This document shows, in pieces, positions 22,383 to 30,761 of a DNA stretch of 42,884 nt. The stretch covers positions 1 to 42,884 of the forward strand of contig JAPLGD010000033.1 of the NCBI GenBank assembly GCA_026390345.1, in the 5' to 3' direction. The stretch comes from Candidatus Bipolaricaulota bacterium (GTDB lineage Bacteria > Bipolaricaulota > Bipolaricaulia > UBA7950 > UBA9294). A program made the translations under genes and the position numbers. Numbering within the stretch: position 1 is the first letter of the stretch; each line of letters starts with the position of its first letter. The notes under the pieces are model-generated. The model was not told the origin of the DNA. It did no database searches and saw nothing but the letters and a program-made list of their open reading frames with translations.

Positions 22383-22748
22383 ATGTCTCAAGGCGACGTA
22401 TGCCACATGGAGTACTCGACGACTGACCTGCGGGCGTCGAGGACGTTCTACTCGACAGTCTTCGGGTGGAGTTTCCAGGACACCCCGGGAATGGAGGACT
22501 ACGCGCTGTTCTCCACTCCGGGAGGCCAGCAAGGTGGGTTCAGCGGAGGGCGAAACGCCGAGCCCCCAACCGACAAGGGGCCGATCGCCCACATCGAGGT
22601 GAGCGACATCGGCGCAACGCTAGTCAGGATCAACAAGGCAGGCGGCCGGACACTCACGCCGAAGACGAAGATCTCCGGCCCATTCGGCTTCTACGCTCTC
22701 TTCCTTGACAACGTCGGAAACCGGCTCGGGCTGTGGAGCCCCACGTAG
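22383..22748 (+). CDS. VOC-family (glyoxalase/bleomycin-resistance fold) protein
   Basis: This 121-residue protein is a single VOC unit: CHMEYSTTDLRASRTFYSTV (start with metal-ligand His), FGWSFQDTPGMEDYALFSTP, GPIAHIEVSDIGATLVRI and ISGPFGFYALFLDNVGNRLG, where the late ligand Glu of many members is replaced (D-N-V-G-N-R). Relatives annotated as glyoxalase or PhnB-like bind small molecules or metals; this exact activity is unknown. ATG 22383 follows AGGAG. The AraC-type gene begins 3 bases after its stop, so it is part of that operon and may be its target or effector enzyme. Confidence 0.85.
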   Translation: MSQGDVCHMEYSTTDLRASRTFYSTVFGWSFQDTPGMEDYALFSTPGGQQGGFSGGRNAEPPTDKGPIAHIEVSDIGATLVRINKAGGRTLTPKTKISGPFGFYALFLDNVGNRLGLWSPT

Positions 22749-22751
22749 GCC

Positions 22752-23558
22752 ATGATCGACCAGGAGGAGTTGCGTCGCCGCGAGTACGTCGGACGTGTAA
22801 ACCGCGTCATGGACTACATCCGCGCGAACCTCACCGGCGACCTTCGCCTCGAGACCCTGGCGCGTGTCGCGAGCTTCTCGCCGTTCCACTTCCATCGCGT
22901 GTTCAAGGCGGTCGTCGGGGAGACGCTCAATGGCTTCATCCGCCGCGTTCGGGTCAGCACCGCCGCGATGCGGCTGCTCTCCAACCCCGCGCTCTCGATC
23001 ACCGACGTCGCTGTCGGGTGTGGGTACTCGTCCTCTTCGGCGCTTGCGCGGGAGTTTCGGAACGCCTTTGGCACGACGACGATGAAGTTCAATGTCGAAG
23101 TGAAGCAGATGCCGGAGTGGAACGTCATCTACGCGCGGCACGTCGGCGCGTACAACAAGATCGGCGAGGCATTCGATCGCGTGTTCAAGTGGGCCGGGCC
23201 CCGCGGGCTCGTGCGGTTCCCGGAGACGAAGTCCTTGGCGATCTACCATGACAGCCCCGAGGTGACCGATCCGTCGAAGCTGCGGTCGGACGCGTGCCTG
23301 ACCGTGCCCCCGGGAACGAAGGTCGACGGCGAGATTGGAACCACGAAGGTCCCCGGGGGCCTCTTCGCCGTCGCCCACGTCGAGATCGACGTGACCCAGT
23401 TTGGGGAGGCGTGGGACAAGCTTCTCGGTGAGTGGATGCCGAAGAGCGGCTACCAGCCCGACGACCGCATGTGCTACGAACTCTACCTGAACGACCCGGA
23501 CACCCACCCCGAGAAGAAGTGGCTTGTCGACATCTGCGAGCCGATCCGCCCTCTGTAG
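22752..23558 (+). CDS. AraC-family regulator with GyrI-like effector domain
   Basis: This 268-residue protein has an N-terminal AraC double helix-turn-helix (YIRANLTGDLRLETLARVAS, then FSPFHFHRVFKAVVGETLNG and SITDVAVGCGYSSSSALARE) and a C-terminal GyrI/SbmC-like small-molecule domain from about residue 115 (MPEWNVIYARHVGAYNKIGE). This order (HTH first) is that of Rob/BltR-type multidrug regulators. It probably senses a hydrophobic compound and activates its own operon, whose first gene is the VOC protein. ATG 22752 is 3 bases past the VOC stop. A clear terminator follows at 23584. Confidence 0.9.
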   Translation: MIDQEELRRREYVGRVNRVMDYIRANLTGDLRLETLARVASFSPFHFHRVFKAVVGETLNGFIRRVRVSTAAMRLLSNPALSITDVAVGCGYSSSSALAREFRNAFGTTTMKFNVEVKQMPEWNVIYARHVGAYNKIGEAFDRVFKWAGPRGLVRFPETKSLAIYHDSPEVTDPSKLRSDACLTVPPGTKVDGEIGTTKVPGGLFAVAHVEIDVTQFGEAWDKLLGEWMPKSGYQPDDRMCYELYLNDPDTHPEKKWLVDICEPIRPL

Positions 23559-23583
23559 ATCCAGGACTCGCTTCGCGGGATTG

Positions 23584-23612
23584 CGCCCCGGCTGGCCCGG
23601 GGCGTTTCTCTT
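23584..23612 (+). terminator. Intrinsic terminator of the VOC-AraC operon
   Basis: CGCCCCGG (23584-23591) and CCGGGGCG (23597-23604) pair perfectly around CTGGC. TTTCTCTT follows directly. Confidence 0.75.
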
Positions 23613-23657
23613 GATTCGGTCCTCAGGGTCGCTGACGATAGACGAGGGTGAGGTCCT

Positions 23658-24830
23658 ATGCGCTACCGCTCGTTCGGACGGCTCGACTGGCAACCCTCGG
23701 CGCTCGGTTTCGGGACGATGCGGCTCCCGACGATCGGCGACGACCACGGCAGGATTGACGAAGAGCTGGCCACGCGAATGATCCGCACGGCCGTCGACCA
23801 AGGCGTCAACTACGTCGACACGGCCTGGCCGTACCACAACGAGCAATCGGAGCGGTTCCTCGGACGTTGCCTACACGACGGATACCGCGAACGCGTCCAC
23901 GTGGCAACCAAGATGCCGTCCTGGCTCGTTGAGAGGGCGGAGGACTTCGACCGCTTCCTCGACGAGCAGCGGCTCCGCCTCGAGACCGAGACGATCGACT
24001 TCTACTTGCTTCATGGACTGAACCGCGGGCATTGGCCGAGGCTGCGCGACCTCGGAGTTCTCGACTGGGCGAAGCGGGCGCAGCACGAGGGACGAATCGG
24101 CGCCGTCGGCTTCTCCTTCCACGACAACCTCGCCACGTTCCGCGAGATCGTCGACGCCTACGACTGGGGCTTTTGCCAGATCCAGTACAACTATGTAGAC
24201 GTCGAATTCCAGGCGGGGCGCGAAGGGCTTCGTTACGCGGCGGAGCGCGGCCTTGGCGTCGTCGTCATGGAGCCCCTGCGCGGGGGCTCGCTCACGCGCC
24301 CCGCGCCGCGTGAAGTGGCGGCACTCTGGAAGTCGGCGTCGACGAAGCGATCGCAAGCCGATTGGGCTCTCCAGTGGGTCTGGAACGACCCGAACGTCTC
24401 GCTCCTCCTCTCCGGCATGTCGGCGATGAGTCACGTCGAGGAGAACCTCCGGAGCGCAGAACACTCGAGCGTCGGATCGCTCCGCGACGATGAACTGCGA
24501 CTCGTCGATCGCGTCCGCGACGCGTACCATGCCCTGGCCCCGATCCCGTGCACGAACTGCCGCTACTGCCAGCCGTGCCCGCAGGGCGTGGCCATCCCGC
24601 GAGTGTTCTCCTTCTACAACGACGCCACGGCCTACGGCGACCTCTCCCGGTTGAGCGCCCAGTACGCCAACGACAGGTTCATGAAGCCCGAGAACCGTGC
24701 TGATCGCTGCGTCGCTTGCGGGACCTGTGAATCTGCGTGTCCGCAAGGAATCGGGATCATGGAGTGGCTCAAGAAGGCGCACGAGGCCTTGATGCCGCAA
24801 GTGCGACCCGGAGCCGGCCGTTCGAGCTAG
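23658..24830 (+). CDS. Aldo-keto reductase with C-terminal 4Fe-4S ferredoxin domain
   Basis: This 390-residue enzyme joins an aldo-keto reductase barrel to a ferredoxin module. The AKR tetrad is visible: D and Y in VNYVDTAWPYHNEQSERFLG, K in VHVATKMPSW and H in DFYLLHGLNRGHW. The C-terminal clusters are PCTNCRYCQPCPQGVAIPRV and RCVACGTCESACPQGIGI. Such fused AKRs (MJ1311/TM-type) are common in anaerobes and probably pass electrons from ferredoxin or clusters to NAD(P)-linked substrates; the substrate is unknown. ATG 23658 follows GAGGTCCT. It stands alone between a terminator and the RIO-like kinase gene. Confidence 0.9.
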   Translation: MRYRSFGRLDWQPSALGFGTMRLPTIGDDHGRIDEELATRMIRTAVDQGVNYVDTAWPYHNEQSERFLGRCLHDGYRERVHVATKMPSWLVERAEDFDRFLDEQRLRLETETIDFYLLHGLNRGHWPRLRDLGVLDWAKRAQHEGRIGAVGFSFHDNLATFREIVDAYDWGFCQIQYNYVDVEFQAGREGLRYAAERGLGVVVMEPLRGGSLTRPAPREVAALWKSASTKRSQADWALQWVWNDPNVSLLLSGMSAMSHVEENLRSAEHSSVGSLRDDELRLVDRVRDAYHALAPIPCTNCRYCQPCPQGVAIPRVFSFYNDATAYGDLSRLSAQYANDRFMKPENRADRCVACGTCESACPQGIGIMEWLKKAHEALMPQVRPGAGRSS

Positions 24831-24887
24831 CGAGGCGAGGCGGCCCGGCGGTGCCCATGGGACTTCGCTTCCCGAGCCGAGGCCCGC

Positions 24888-24893
24888 TATACT
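24888..24893 (+). promoter_or_regulatory. -10 element of the RIO-like kinase gene
   Basis: TATACT at 24888-24893 is a good -10; the -35 is weak. Transcription would start near 24900, which restricts possible start codons to those after that point. Confidence 0.45.
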
Positions 24894-24909
24894 CGCCGTC
24901 CCAAGCGTC

Positions 24910-25773
24910 TTGCGCCTCCAACGGGAGGCCGAAGGAGGATTCATCCGCTACTACAAGGAGACCGAGCGAGCCATACGGGGTCCCCGAAAGAACCCTCCGC
25001 CCAAGCCTGCCCAGGAGGCGGAGAAGACGGTCGAAGAGGAACTGCTGGCTCACCTCGCACCCCTCATCGAGGACCACTTCCTGACCGACGTCGTACGCCC
25101 GATCAAGAGCGGCAAGGAGGCAGTCGTGTACTGCTGCCGTGCCGACGCGTCGCTCGGTCGAGACCTCGTGGCGGCCAAGGTCTACCGTCCGCTCGAGACG
25201 CGCAGTTTCAAGCGTGACGCGGTGTACCAGCAGGGTCGGGAGCGCGGGAGTCGCCCCGACGCGCGAGTGCTCCGAGCCCTTGGAAAGAAGACACAGCACG
25301 GCCAAGCCCACAAGTTCAGTGCGTGGATCGCCCACGAGATGAAGACGCTGGAGATCCTCCACGCGGCCGGCGCCGACGTCCCGGAGCCGATCGAGCGGAA
25401 TGGCCCTGTCATTCTGATGGAGTACTTCGGGGACATCGACAACCCGGCGCCCGTGCTCCTCGGCGTGGATCTAGACCCGGGTGAAGCCGCCCCCCTCTAC
25501 GCCGGAATCCTGCGCAATGTGGAGCTGTTCCTCGTCCATCATCGGGTCCACGCCGATCTCTCGGCGTACAACATGCTCTACTGGAACGGGGCCGTCACGA
25601 TCATCGACTTCCCGCAGTCGGTCGACCCGCGCTACAACGACGACGCGTTCGATTTGTTGGTCCGTGATCTGCGGACGGTGAACGGCTTCTTCGCGGCCGC
25701 GGGAGCGGACATCGTCGACCCAACCGAGCACGCGCTTCGGCTCTGGCGCACCCACGTCGATCCGCGGCGTTAG
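24910..25773 (+). CDS. RIO-like serine/threonine protein kinase
   Basis: This protein of up to 287 residues resembles RIO1 kinases. The nucleotide loop is PIKSGKEAVVYCCRAD, followed by the catalytic Lys region (LVAAKVYRPLETRSFKRDAV), hinge PVILMEYFGD, catalytic loop VHADLSAYNMLYW (H-x-D-L-x-x-x-N) and metal-binding TIIDFPQSVDPR. RIO proteins phosphorylate proteins or act as ATPases in ribosome maturation; bacterial members are less understood. The start is unclear: TTG 24910 has no ribosome site, while a strong AGGAGG (24933-24938) stands 4 bases before an in-frame ATC at 24943, with no ATG/GTG nearby. Initiation at ATC is possible and would give 276 residues. Confidence 0.8.
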   Translation: MRLQREAEGGFIRYYKETERAIRGPRKNPPPKPAQEAEKTVEEELLAHLAPLIEDHFLTDVVRPIKSGKEAVVYCCRADASLGRDLVAAKVYRPLETRSFKRDAVYQQGRERGSRPDARVLRALGKKTQHGQAHKFSAWIAHEMKTLEILHAAGADVPEPIERNGPVILMEYFGDIDNPAPVLLGVDLDPGEAAPLYAGILRNVELFLVHHRVHADLSAYNMLYWNGAVTIIDFPQSVDPRYNDDAFDLLVRDLRTVNGFFAAAGADIVDPTEHALRLWRTHVDPRR

Positions 25774-25794
25774 AAGGCTCCCGAACGAGCCGCG

Positions 25795-27684
25795 TTAGCC
25801 GCGATCGGGGAGGTTGAGGTTCTTGCGAACCTCCCGCTCGACGACCGATAGCGGCAGGAGGCCACGCCCGAGCACAAGATCGTGAAAGGCCGCGAGATCG
25901 AACGACTCCCCGCTCGCGCGAAGCGCCGCGTCGCGGAGAGCTCGGAGCCGAACGCTTCCGACAACGCTCGCCGTCGCCCGCCCGGGCGAGCTGATGCACG
26001 CCTTGACGGCAATCCGCGCGGAACCCTCTTCGTCGCCGGTCGTATCGACGTAGTAGTCGAGCGCGCGCTCAAAGCTCCAGCCGAGAGCGTGGATCCCGGT
26101 ATCGACGACGGCTAGAGCGGCCTCGCGCAGTTGACTGCGCAATCGTCCGAGGTCGGCAAGCGGGTCACCATCGTAGAGTCCCGCCTCCGCCGCCACGTCG
26201 AGGGCGTAGGCCGCCCAGCCCTCCTCGAACGCCGGGAATCCGCCCCAGGCGCGGATGGCAGGCAACGGAAGCTCGCGGGCGGTCGCTCGTTGAAGATGCC
26301 GGCCCGGCACGGTCTCTCGGTGCACGAAGGCGGCGATGTCCGATACGAGCCACGCCGCTTCCGGATCCACAACCAGGAGTGCCGGTCGCGATCCGTCGTA
26401 GGGTGCCGGCACGTAGCCGCGAGGCCCCTCCCCGACCAGGATCGAGACCTCCGCCTTCGGCAGCCGTCCCGCGAATCGGGGGCCGAACGTCTCCGCCCGC
26501 TCGAGGATGGCTCGGCAGGCGGCCGCAACATCGTCAACCGAGGGAGCTCCGCCGTCCCACTCGACCGCGCTCGCGGCGCCTGCCAGGTCACGACCACTCG
26601 GAGTCTTCGATTCCTCTTCGACGGCGTCGATCTCCTTCGCGATCCGGTCGACCGCGTCCTGCCCCATGGCGTGGATGGTCTCCGGGCCGAGCTCGCTGTC
26701 GGTGTAGTGACGAAGGAGTCCTTCATAGATCGGACCGCCTCCTTCGTGTTGGCGAATGCCGACGTTGGTCGACGACGCCTCGGCGACCGCGGCAACGATC
26801 GCCCCATACAACGCCTCGTACGCCGGGATGACTTCCCGTTCCAGCGCACGCTTCGCCTCCGTCAGGTAGGCGACACGTTTCTCGACGCCGAGCGCTCGCA
26901 TCGTGAGCAGCTTCTCTCGCAGAGCAACGAAGTACACGTTGTGTCCTGCGACGATTCGGTCGGGGAGGTACTCCGAGCGCGACCACATCTCGGTGATCTT
27001 GAGCGGCTCGACTTGTCGGAGCACCTCGTCGAGCGCGGCGGTGGGGGGCAGGCGGTGTCGAACGCGCAGGCCAACGATCCGGTCGCGAAGCTGGAGCAGC
27101 TGGTCGTCCGCTTGGTGCAGGCAGGCGACGTAGTCAACGACGTCCTCCTCGTTGACCAGCCGCCACACGGAGATGAGTCGAGAGTAGAGCCGCATGTGGG
27201 GCGAATCGTCGCTCGCCGAGACCGGGTACAGAGAGATCGCCGGCGCCTCGCACGTCGTGAGATCCTTCCAGAAAGCCTCGCAGGCATCGTACGTGAGGCG
27301 CTCGTCGGGAGGCAGAGACTCGCGGTTGTACGTGTGCAGGCGGCGGTAGATCTCACGCTCGATCGCCAGCGTCGTGCGGACGTACGCGTTCGAGTAGTCG
27401 TCGAGGCGGTCGTCGCGAACTCCGAACTTCTCCGCAAGTCCGAGATCGGTCACGGTCTGCGGGTGCCGAAGGAGGTAGATTCGGTACGCTTCGTCCGCGA
27501 ACTCCGCGAACGTCTTCCCGTCCAGCCTCGCCCGCGCTTCCCGGAGGGTTGGAGGGGTCCACGACGGCTCGAGGATTTCCTCCCGAGAGCAGAAGCGAAG
27601 GGACAGAACGATCGCTACGGCTGCGATGAGCACGGCCGCGCCAGCCAGAAGCCACAACCACTTTCGGGATTGACGCGTCCTCAT
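25795..27684 (-). CDS. Membrane-anchored DUF885 protein with altered metal motif
   Basis: This 629-residue protein begins with a signal anchor (WLWLLAGAAVLIAAVAIVLS) and carries a DUF885 domain, as shown by FAEFADEAYRIYLLRHPQTV, SEYLPDRIVAGHNVYFVALR, GFPAFEEGWAAYALDVAAEA and the C-terminal FDLAAFHDLVLGRGLLPLSV. Most members have a putative zinc motif H-E-x-x-P-G-H-H. Here it reads VHRETVPGRHLQ, so the first His is shifted or replaced by Arg and one of the paired His is Arg. Peptidase activity is therefore uncertain. ATG 27684 is preferred (basic residues then helix); a GTG at 27711 is possible. A fragment of a second DUF885 gene lies 155 bases upstream. Confidence 0.85.
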   Translation of the reverse strand: MRTRQSRKWLWLLAGAAVLIAAVAIVLSLRFCSREEILEPSWTPPTLREARARLDGKTFAEFADEAYRIYLLRHPQTVTDLGLAEKFGVRDDRLDDYSNAYVRTTLAIEREIYRRLHTYNRESLPPDERLTYDACEAFWKDLTTCEAPAISLYPVSASDDSPHMRLYSRLISVWRLVNEEDVVDYVACLHQADDQLLQLRDRIVGLRVRHRLPPTAALDEVLRQVEPLKITEMWSRSEYLPDRIVAGHNVYFVALREKLLTMRALGVEKRVAYLTEAKRALEREVIPAYEALYGAIVAAVAEASSTNVGIRQHEGGGPIYEGLLRHYTDSELGPETIHAMGQDAVDRIAKEIDAVEEESKTPSGRDLAGAASAVEWDGGAPSVDDVAAACRAILERAETFGPRFAGRLPKAEVSILVGEGPRGYVPAPYDGSRPALLVVDPEAAWLVSDIAAFVHRETVPGRHLQRATARELPLPAIRAWGGFPAFEEGWAAYALDVAAEAGLYDGDPLADLGRLRSQLREAALAVVDTGIHALGWSFERALDYYVDTTGDEEGSARIAVKACISSPGRATASVVGSVRLRALRDAALRASGESFDLAAFHDLVLGRGLLPLSVVEREVRKNLNLPDRG

Positions 27685-27839
27685 CTCTTTCTTCCCGCCT
27701 CCGACGTCCACGACCCTAGAGGGGGCCCAGGACGAGTGCGGGACACTCTACGTTATCGCGCAGGCCGCCGCCACGAGCACCCGGCTCCCCTCCGGGACGA
27801 CGGGCGGCAGGCGACACTGCCAAGCAACCCTGCGGCTCG

Positions 27840-28004
27840 TCACGTCTCCGCGAGTTTGCGCTCGATGTACTCCTCGACGACCCGTCCCAGGGTGGAGAGG
27901 GGGATGACTCCTTCGCGGAGCACGACGTCGTGGAACTCGGCGAGATGGGAGCGGTCTCCGAGTGCTTCTTGAGCCCGGACGCGAAGCACGGTCCTCCTCC
28001 AGAC
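27840..28004 (-). pseudogene. C-terminal remnant of a second DUF885 gene
   Basis: About 54 codons on the minus strand encode VLRVRAQEALGDR, then AEFHDVVLREGVIPLSTLGR and VVEEYIERK before TGA. This matches the end of the neighbouring full-length DUF885 protein (F-H-D-x-V-L-x-x-G-x-x-P-L-S) but is clearly diverged from it. The frame has no start or ribosome site, and the 5' 90 percent of the gene is missing. It is best read as the tail of a tandem paralogue lost by deletion, with the PCMT-like gene now adjoining. Confidence 0.75.
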
Positions 28005-28082
28005 TCGGTTCCACTGTATGTTGAAGATACTGCACCCTATGCCATACCGTGTGGTTTGATGGCGGTTGCCCGAAAGCCATGA

Positions 28083-29294
28083 CTACGTGAGCCGGACGAT
28101 CTCCCAGTGCCGCGCTCGCTCGATGATCCATTCCCTGCCCGGAAACCTTGCGAGTGCCATGGCCTCCCGCTTCGGTACGAAGACAAGCTCGTAGTCGCCT
28201 GCGGTGGGGCGCCCGAGTCCCTCCCAGCGATCGAGCAGAGCGACGAAACGTTGCCACAGATGGTCGATCGGAGGGACGTCTCCGTCGCGGCTCCGTCCCC
28301 GCACGCCTTGTGAAGTCACGACGATCGCCGCCCCCGCGCCCGGATCTGCGAGCCCATAGCCGTCGACCGTGCGCCAAAGCTCTCGTGACGCGAGGGTGAG
28401 GAAGAACGAGAAGCTCCGGTGGGTCGGATCGTCAAAGATCCGTTCCTCTCCGGAGTGCGCCGCGCACAGCGCCGACGGGACGGGCCACTCGCAGACCGGG
28501 CTCTCCGGGAGTCCCTCGATGAGGTAGCTCTGCCACGGATTCGGCGACGCCAGCATCCCGGCGATGGGCATGAAGCCCGAGAACCCGACGATGCGTCCGA
28601 CGGCCGCGCCGCCGTCGACGCGCGACCGCTCCCAGCGGACGAGCGGATGATCGTAGCCGTGCTGAAGCGGCGTGATCGCGAATCCGCCCGGCGCCAGTTG
28701 TTCGATCCACGCCGGTGCGATGTCCGGGCAGCCGACGGTGGCGATGATCCTCTCGTACGGCGCCCCGTCGGGAACGCCGTGGAACCCGTCCGAGCAGACG
28801 ACGTGAGTCTTCCCGTATCCCTCAGAGCCCAACCGGTCGGCCGCTTCCCGCGCCACGTCCCCCCGAACCTCCACGGAGTACACCCCGCCGGGGTTCCCGA
28901 GCGCCTCCCCCAGAAGCGCCGCGCTGTACCCCGTTCCAGTCCCGATCTCGAGAACTCGCATCCCGGGCGAGACATCGAGGGCTTCGAGCATGGTCGCCGC
29001 CAGGCCGGGCTCCGACATCGAGCTGACCGGGTACATCCCCTCGATCTGCGTCACCAGAGGCTGATTGGAGTAGATGTGCCGCAGCGTCTCGTCACTGGGA
29101 CTGTCCGGGTCGAAGTCCACGCGGAGCCATGTCACGCGCTCGCGATCGCTCTCCATCCGGTACCAATGGTCGAGGAAGCGATGACGCGGCACGCGCAGAA
29201 ACGCGCGCCTCACCCTGTCCGAGCGGATTGCACCCCTCGCAACAAGGTCCGCCACGTAACGCTCGATCTCGCGTGACACCGCGTCGGCAGACAC
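28083..29294 (-). CDS. PCMT-like protein methyltransferase with long C-terminal extension
   Basis: The N-terminal 220 residues of this 403-residue protein are a protein-L-isoaspartate O-methyltransferase (PCMT) domain: IYSNQPLVTQIEGMYPVSSM, the SAM loop VLEIGTGTGYSAALLGEALG (G-x-G-x-G) and VCSDGFHGVPDGAPYERII. Ordinary PCMT repair enzymes are about 210 residues. The remaining 180 residues (from about FMPIAGMLASPNPWQS) form a second region that I do not recognise, as in extended PCMT-like proteins of other bacteria. It may modify a specific protein rather than repair isoaspartate. GTG 29294 lies 4 bases after the stop of the exported protein gene upstream, so both are in one operon. Confidence 0.8.
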   Translation of the reverse strand: MSADAVSREIERYVADLVARGAIRSDRVRRAFLRVPRHRFLDHWYRMESDRERVTWLRVDFDPDSPSDETLRHIYSNQPLVTQIEGMYPVSSMSEPGLAATMLEALDVSPGMRVLEIGTGTGYSAALLGEALGNPGGVYSVEVRGDVAREAADRLGSEGYGKTHVVCSDGFHGVPDGAPYERIIATVGCPDIAPAWIEQLAPGGFAITPLQHGYDHPLVRWERSRVDGGAAVGRIVGFSGFMPIAGMLASPNPWQSYLIEGLPESPVCEWPVPSALCAAHSGEERIFDDPTHRSFSFFLTLASRELWRTVDGYGLADPGAGAAIVVTSQGVRGRSRDGDVPPIDHLWQRFVALLDRWEGLGRPTAGDYELVFVPKREAMALARFPGREWIIERARHWEIVRLT

Positions 29295-29298
29295 GATC

Positions 29299-29856
29299 CT
29301 AGTTCTGATTCACGCCCACCGTGGTGCAGGTCTGAATGTGGACCTTGACGTTGCCTGAGAACTTGAAGTACACCCCCTCGTCCGCGCCGCGCGCCCACCA
29401 AGTCTCCACGGTCCGCGCAACCTTGCCCCGCGGGTCGACAAGCTCAGCAACATCCCAGTCCAGACCTCGAACCAGATAGGGAACGTTGAATTCGACGTCG
29501 CGGATGCAGTCCGTCGGAGGGAGGATCATGATGGCGAACAGCGGGAGCGTCCCGATGTCCTCCCACTCCAGTGTGTACCCCAGTTCCTCCGCTCGCTTGA
29601 CGGAAGTCGAGTCCTCGGTCAAGAGAACAATCACCACGTCCTCGTCCGTCCCATTGAGGAACCCCGAGAACAGGGCGGCGTGCTCGTAGTCGAGCTCGTC
29701 GCCTTCAGGCAGCAAGGCCTCAAGCGGCTTGAACGCGGCCCGCACCTTGGCCAGAAAGGCGTCGCGGTCGAACATCTCCCCGACCGCCACAAGCGTGACC
29801 CCGGACACGAGCGCAAGAACGATCCCCCAAGTCAGAACCCGCATCAGGCGTGACAT
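29299..29856 (-). CDS. Exported protein of unknown function
   Basis: This 185-residue protein has a signal peptide (MSRLMRVLTWGIVLALVSGV) and a soluble domain of mixed structure. It contains two Cys (LPPTDCIRD and HIQTCTTVGVNQN at the end), which could form a disulfide outside the membrane. Segments such as DVVIVLLTEDSTSVKRAEEL and WARGADEGVYFKFSGNVKVH show no known family. ATG 29856 is chosen with GAGGTGAT upstream; a GTG three codons earlier is possible. It is followed after 2 bases of untranslated spacing by the PCMT-like gene. A role as substrate or partner of that methyltransferase is only a guess from the coupling. Confidence 0.65.
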   Translation of the reverse strand: MSRLMRVLTWGIVLALVSGVTLVAVGEMFDRDAFLAKVRAAFKPLEALLPEGDELDYEHAALFSGFLNGTDEDVVIVLLTEDSTSVKRAEELGYTLEWEDIGTLPLFAIMILPPTDCIRDVEFNVPYLVRGLDWDVAELVDPRGKVARTVETWWARGADEGVYFKFSGNVKVHIQTCTTVGVNQN

Positions 29857-29987
29857 CGCGATCACCTCGCCTCATCATCGTCCTTTCCTGATGTAAGTCA
29901 ATACTGTCACTCCCCCCTACGGGTAGTACGTTGTCAGGTAGGATGTTGGGCGGATCCGTGCGACCCAAGAAGGCGATCTCGAAGCGC

Positions 29988-30761
29988 CTAGGATCCGGCC
30001 GTGTCCCAGATCAGGCTGCAGCAGGTCACGGCCCCCTCAGCCTTGGCGAGCTCCGAGACGTCGACGGCGTGGACGCGAGTGCCGAGACGCCGGAGCCGCT
30101 CCGCCGTCCGGGGGTACGCGGTCGGGAAGAGAACTTCATCCCCGACTTGAAGACCGTTGGCGGCGTCAGGCTCGCGTGGATCCACGTCAATCCACTCGAC
30201 CCCAACGAACGCGTCGACATCGAGGTAGTTGCGGTTCGCCAGGAGGACGCCGTCGGCGACTTCGGTGACCGCCGACTTCAGGTGCAGGCACCCGGTGACG
30301 ACAACCGGGACGACGCCGTAGCCGCGCGGCGTGACGAGTGCACGAAGCTGCGCGATCCCCTCAGCGTTGGTCCTTCCGGAAGCCCCGACGTACAGCATCC
30401 TTCCGACACGAAGGACGTCGCCTCCGTCGAGGGTCGCCGGAGGCTCCATCCGGAGGACCTCCAGACGATCGCTCAGGAACGCACGAACAGACTCGATCTC
30501 GGGCCGGCGCGACGCGGCCCCCGGCCACGTGATCACAGCCGCGTCCCCCACAACCACGGCCGTGTCCTCAACGAAGACGCTGTCCGGAAGATTCGGGTCT
30601 GCGGGGATCTCGTGGACCCGGCAGCCGAGGTCTACGAGCGCAGCGACATAGGCCCGGTGTTGCCCTTCCGCTCGCTTGATATCGATCGCCTCGCGCACGC
30701 GGTGCGTCAACTCGCACCGGTTCATGGCGGGGCTCACTCCGCGAACGAGTGCGTGTCTCAC
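29988..30761 (-). CDS. Dimethylargininase (DDAH)-family hydrolase
   Basis: This 257-residue protein matches the amidinotransferase-fold dimethylarginine dimethylaminohydrolases. Visible blocks are [17 protein letters not shown] at the N-terminus, [40 protein letters not shown] (L-D-G-G-D), [20 protein letters not shown] with the catalytic His, and the C-terminal nucleophile in [10 protein letters not shown]. It should hydrolyse methylated arginine, or a related guanidine, to citrulline plus amine. GTG 30761 overlaps the stop of the acetyltransferase fusion gene by 4 bases (GTGA), so the two are translationally coupled. Confidence 0.88.
   Translation of the reverse strand: MRHALVRGVSPAMNRCELTHRVREAIDIKRAEGQHRAYVAALVDLGCRVHEIPADPNLPDSVFVEDTAVVVGDAAVITWPGAASRRPEIESVRAFLSDRLEVLRMEPPATLDGGDVLRVGRMLYVGASGRTNAEGIAQLRALVTPRGYGVVPVVVTGCLHLKSAVTEVADGVLLANRNYLDVDAFVGVEWIDVDPREPDAANGLQVGDEVLFPTAYPRTAERLRRLGTRVHAVDVSELAKAEGAVTCCSLIWDTAGS

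Noticed and set aside
26131-27972. Plus-strand 613-codon open frame opposite the DUF885 gene
   Set aside because: It mirrors the minus-strand codons and crosses the end of the DUF885 gene and the remnant; there are no family features.
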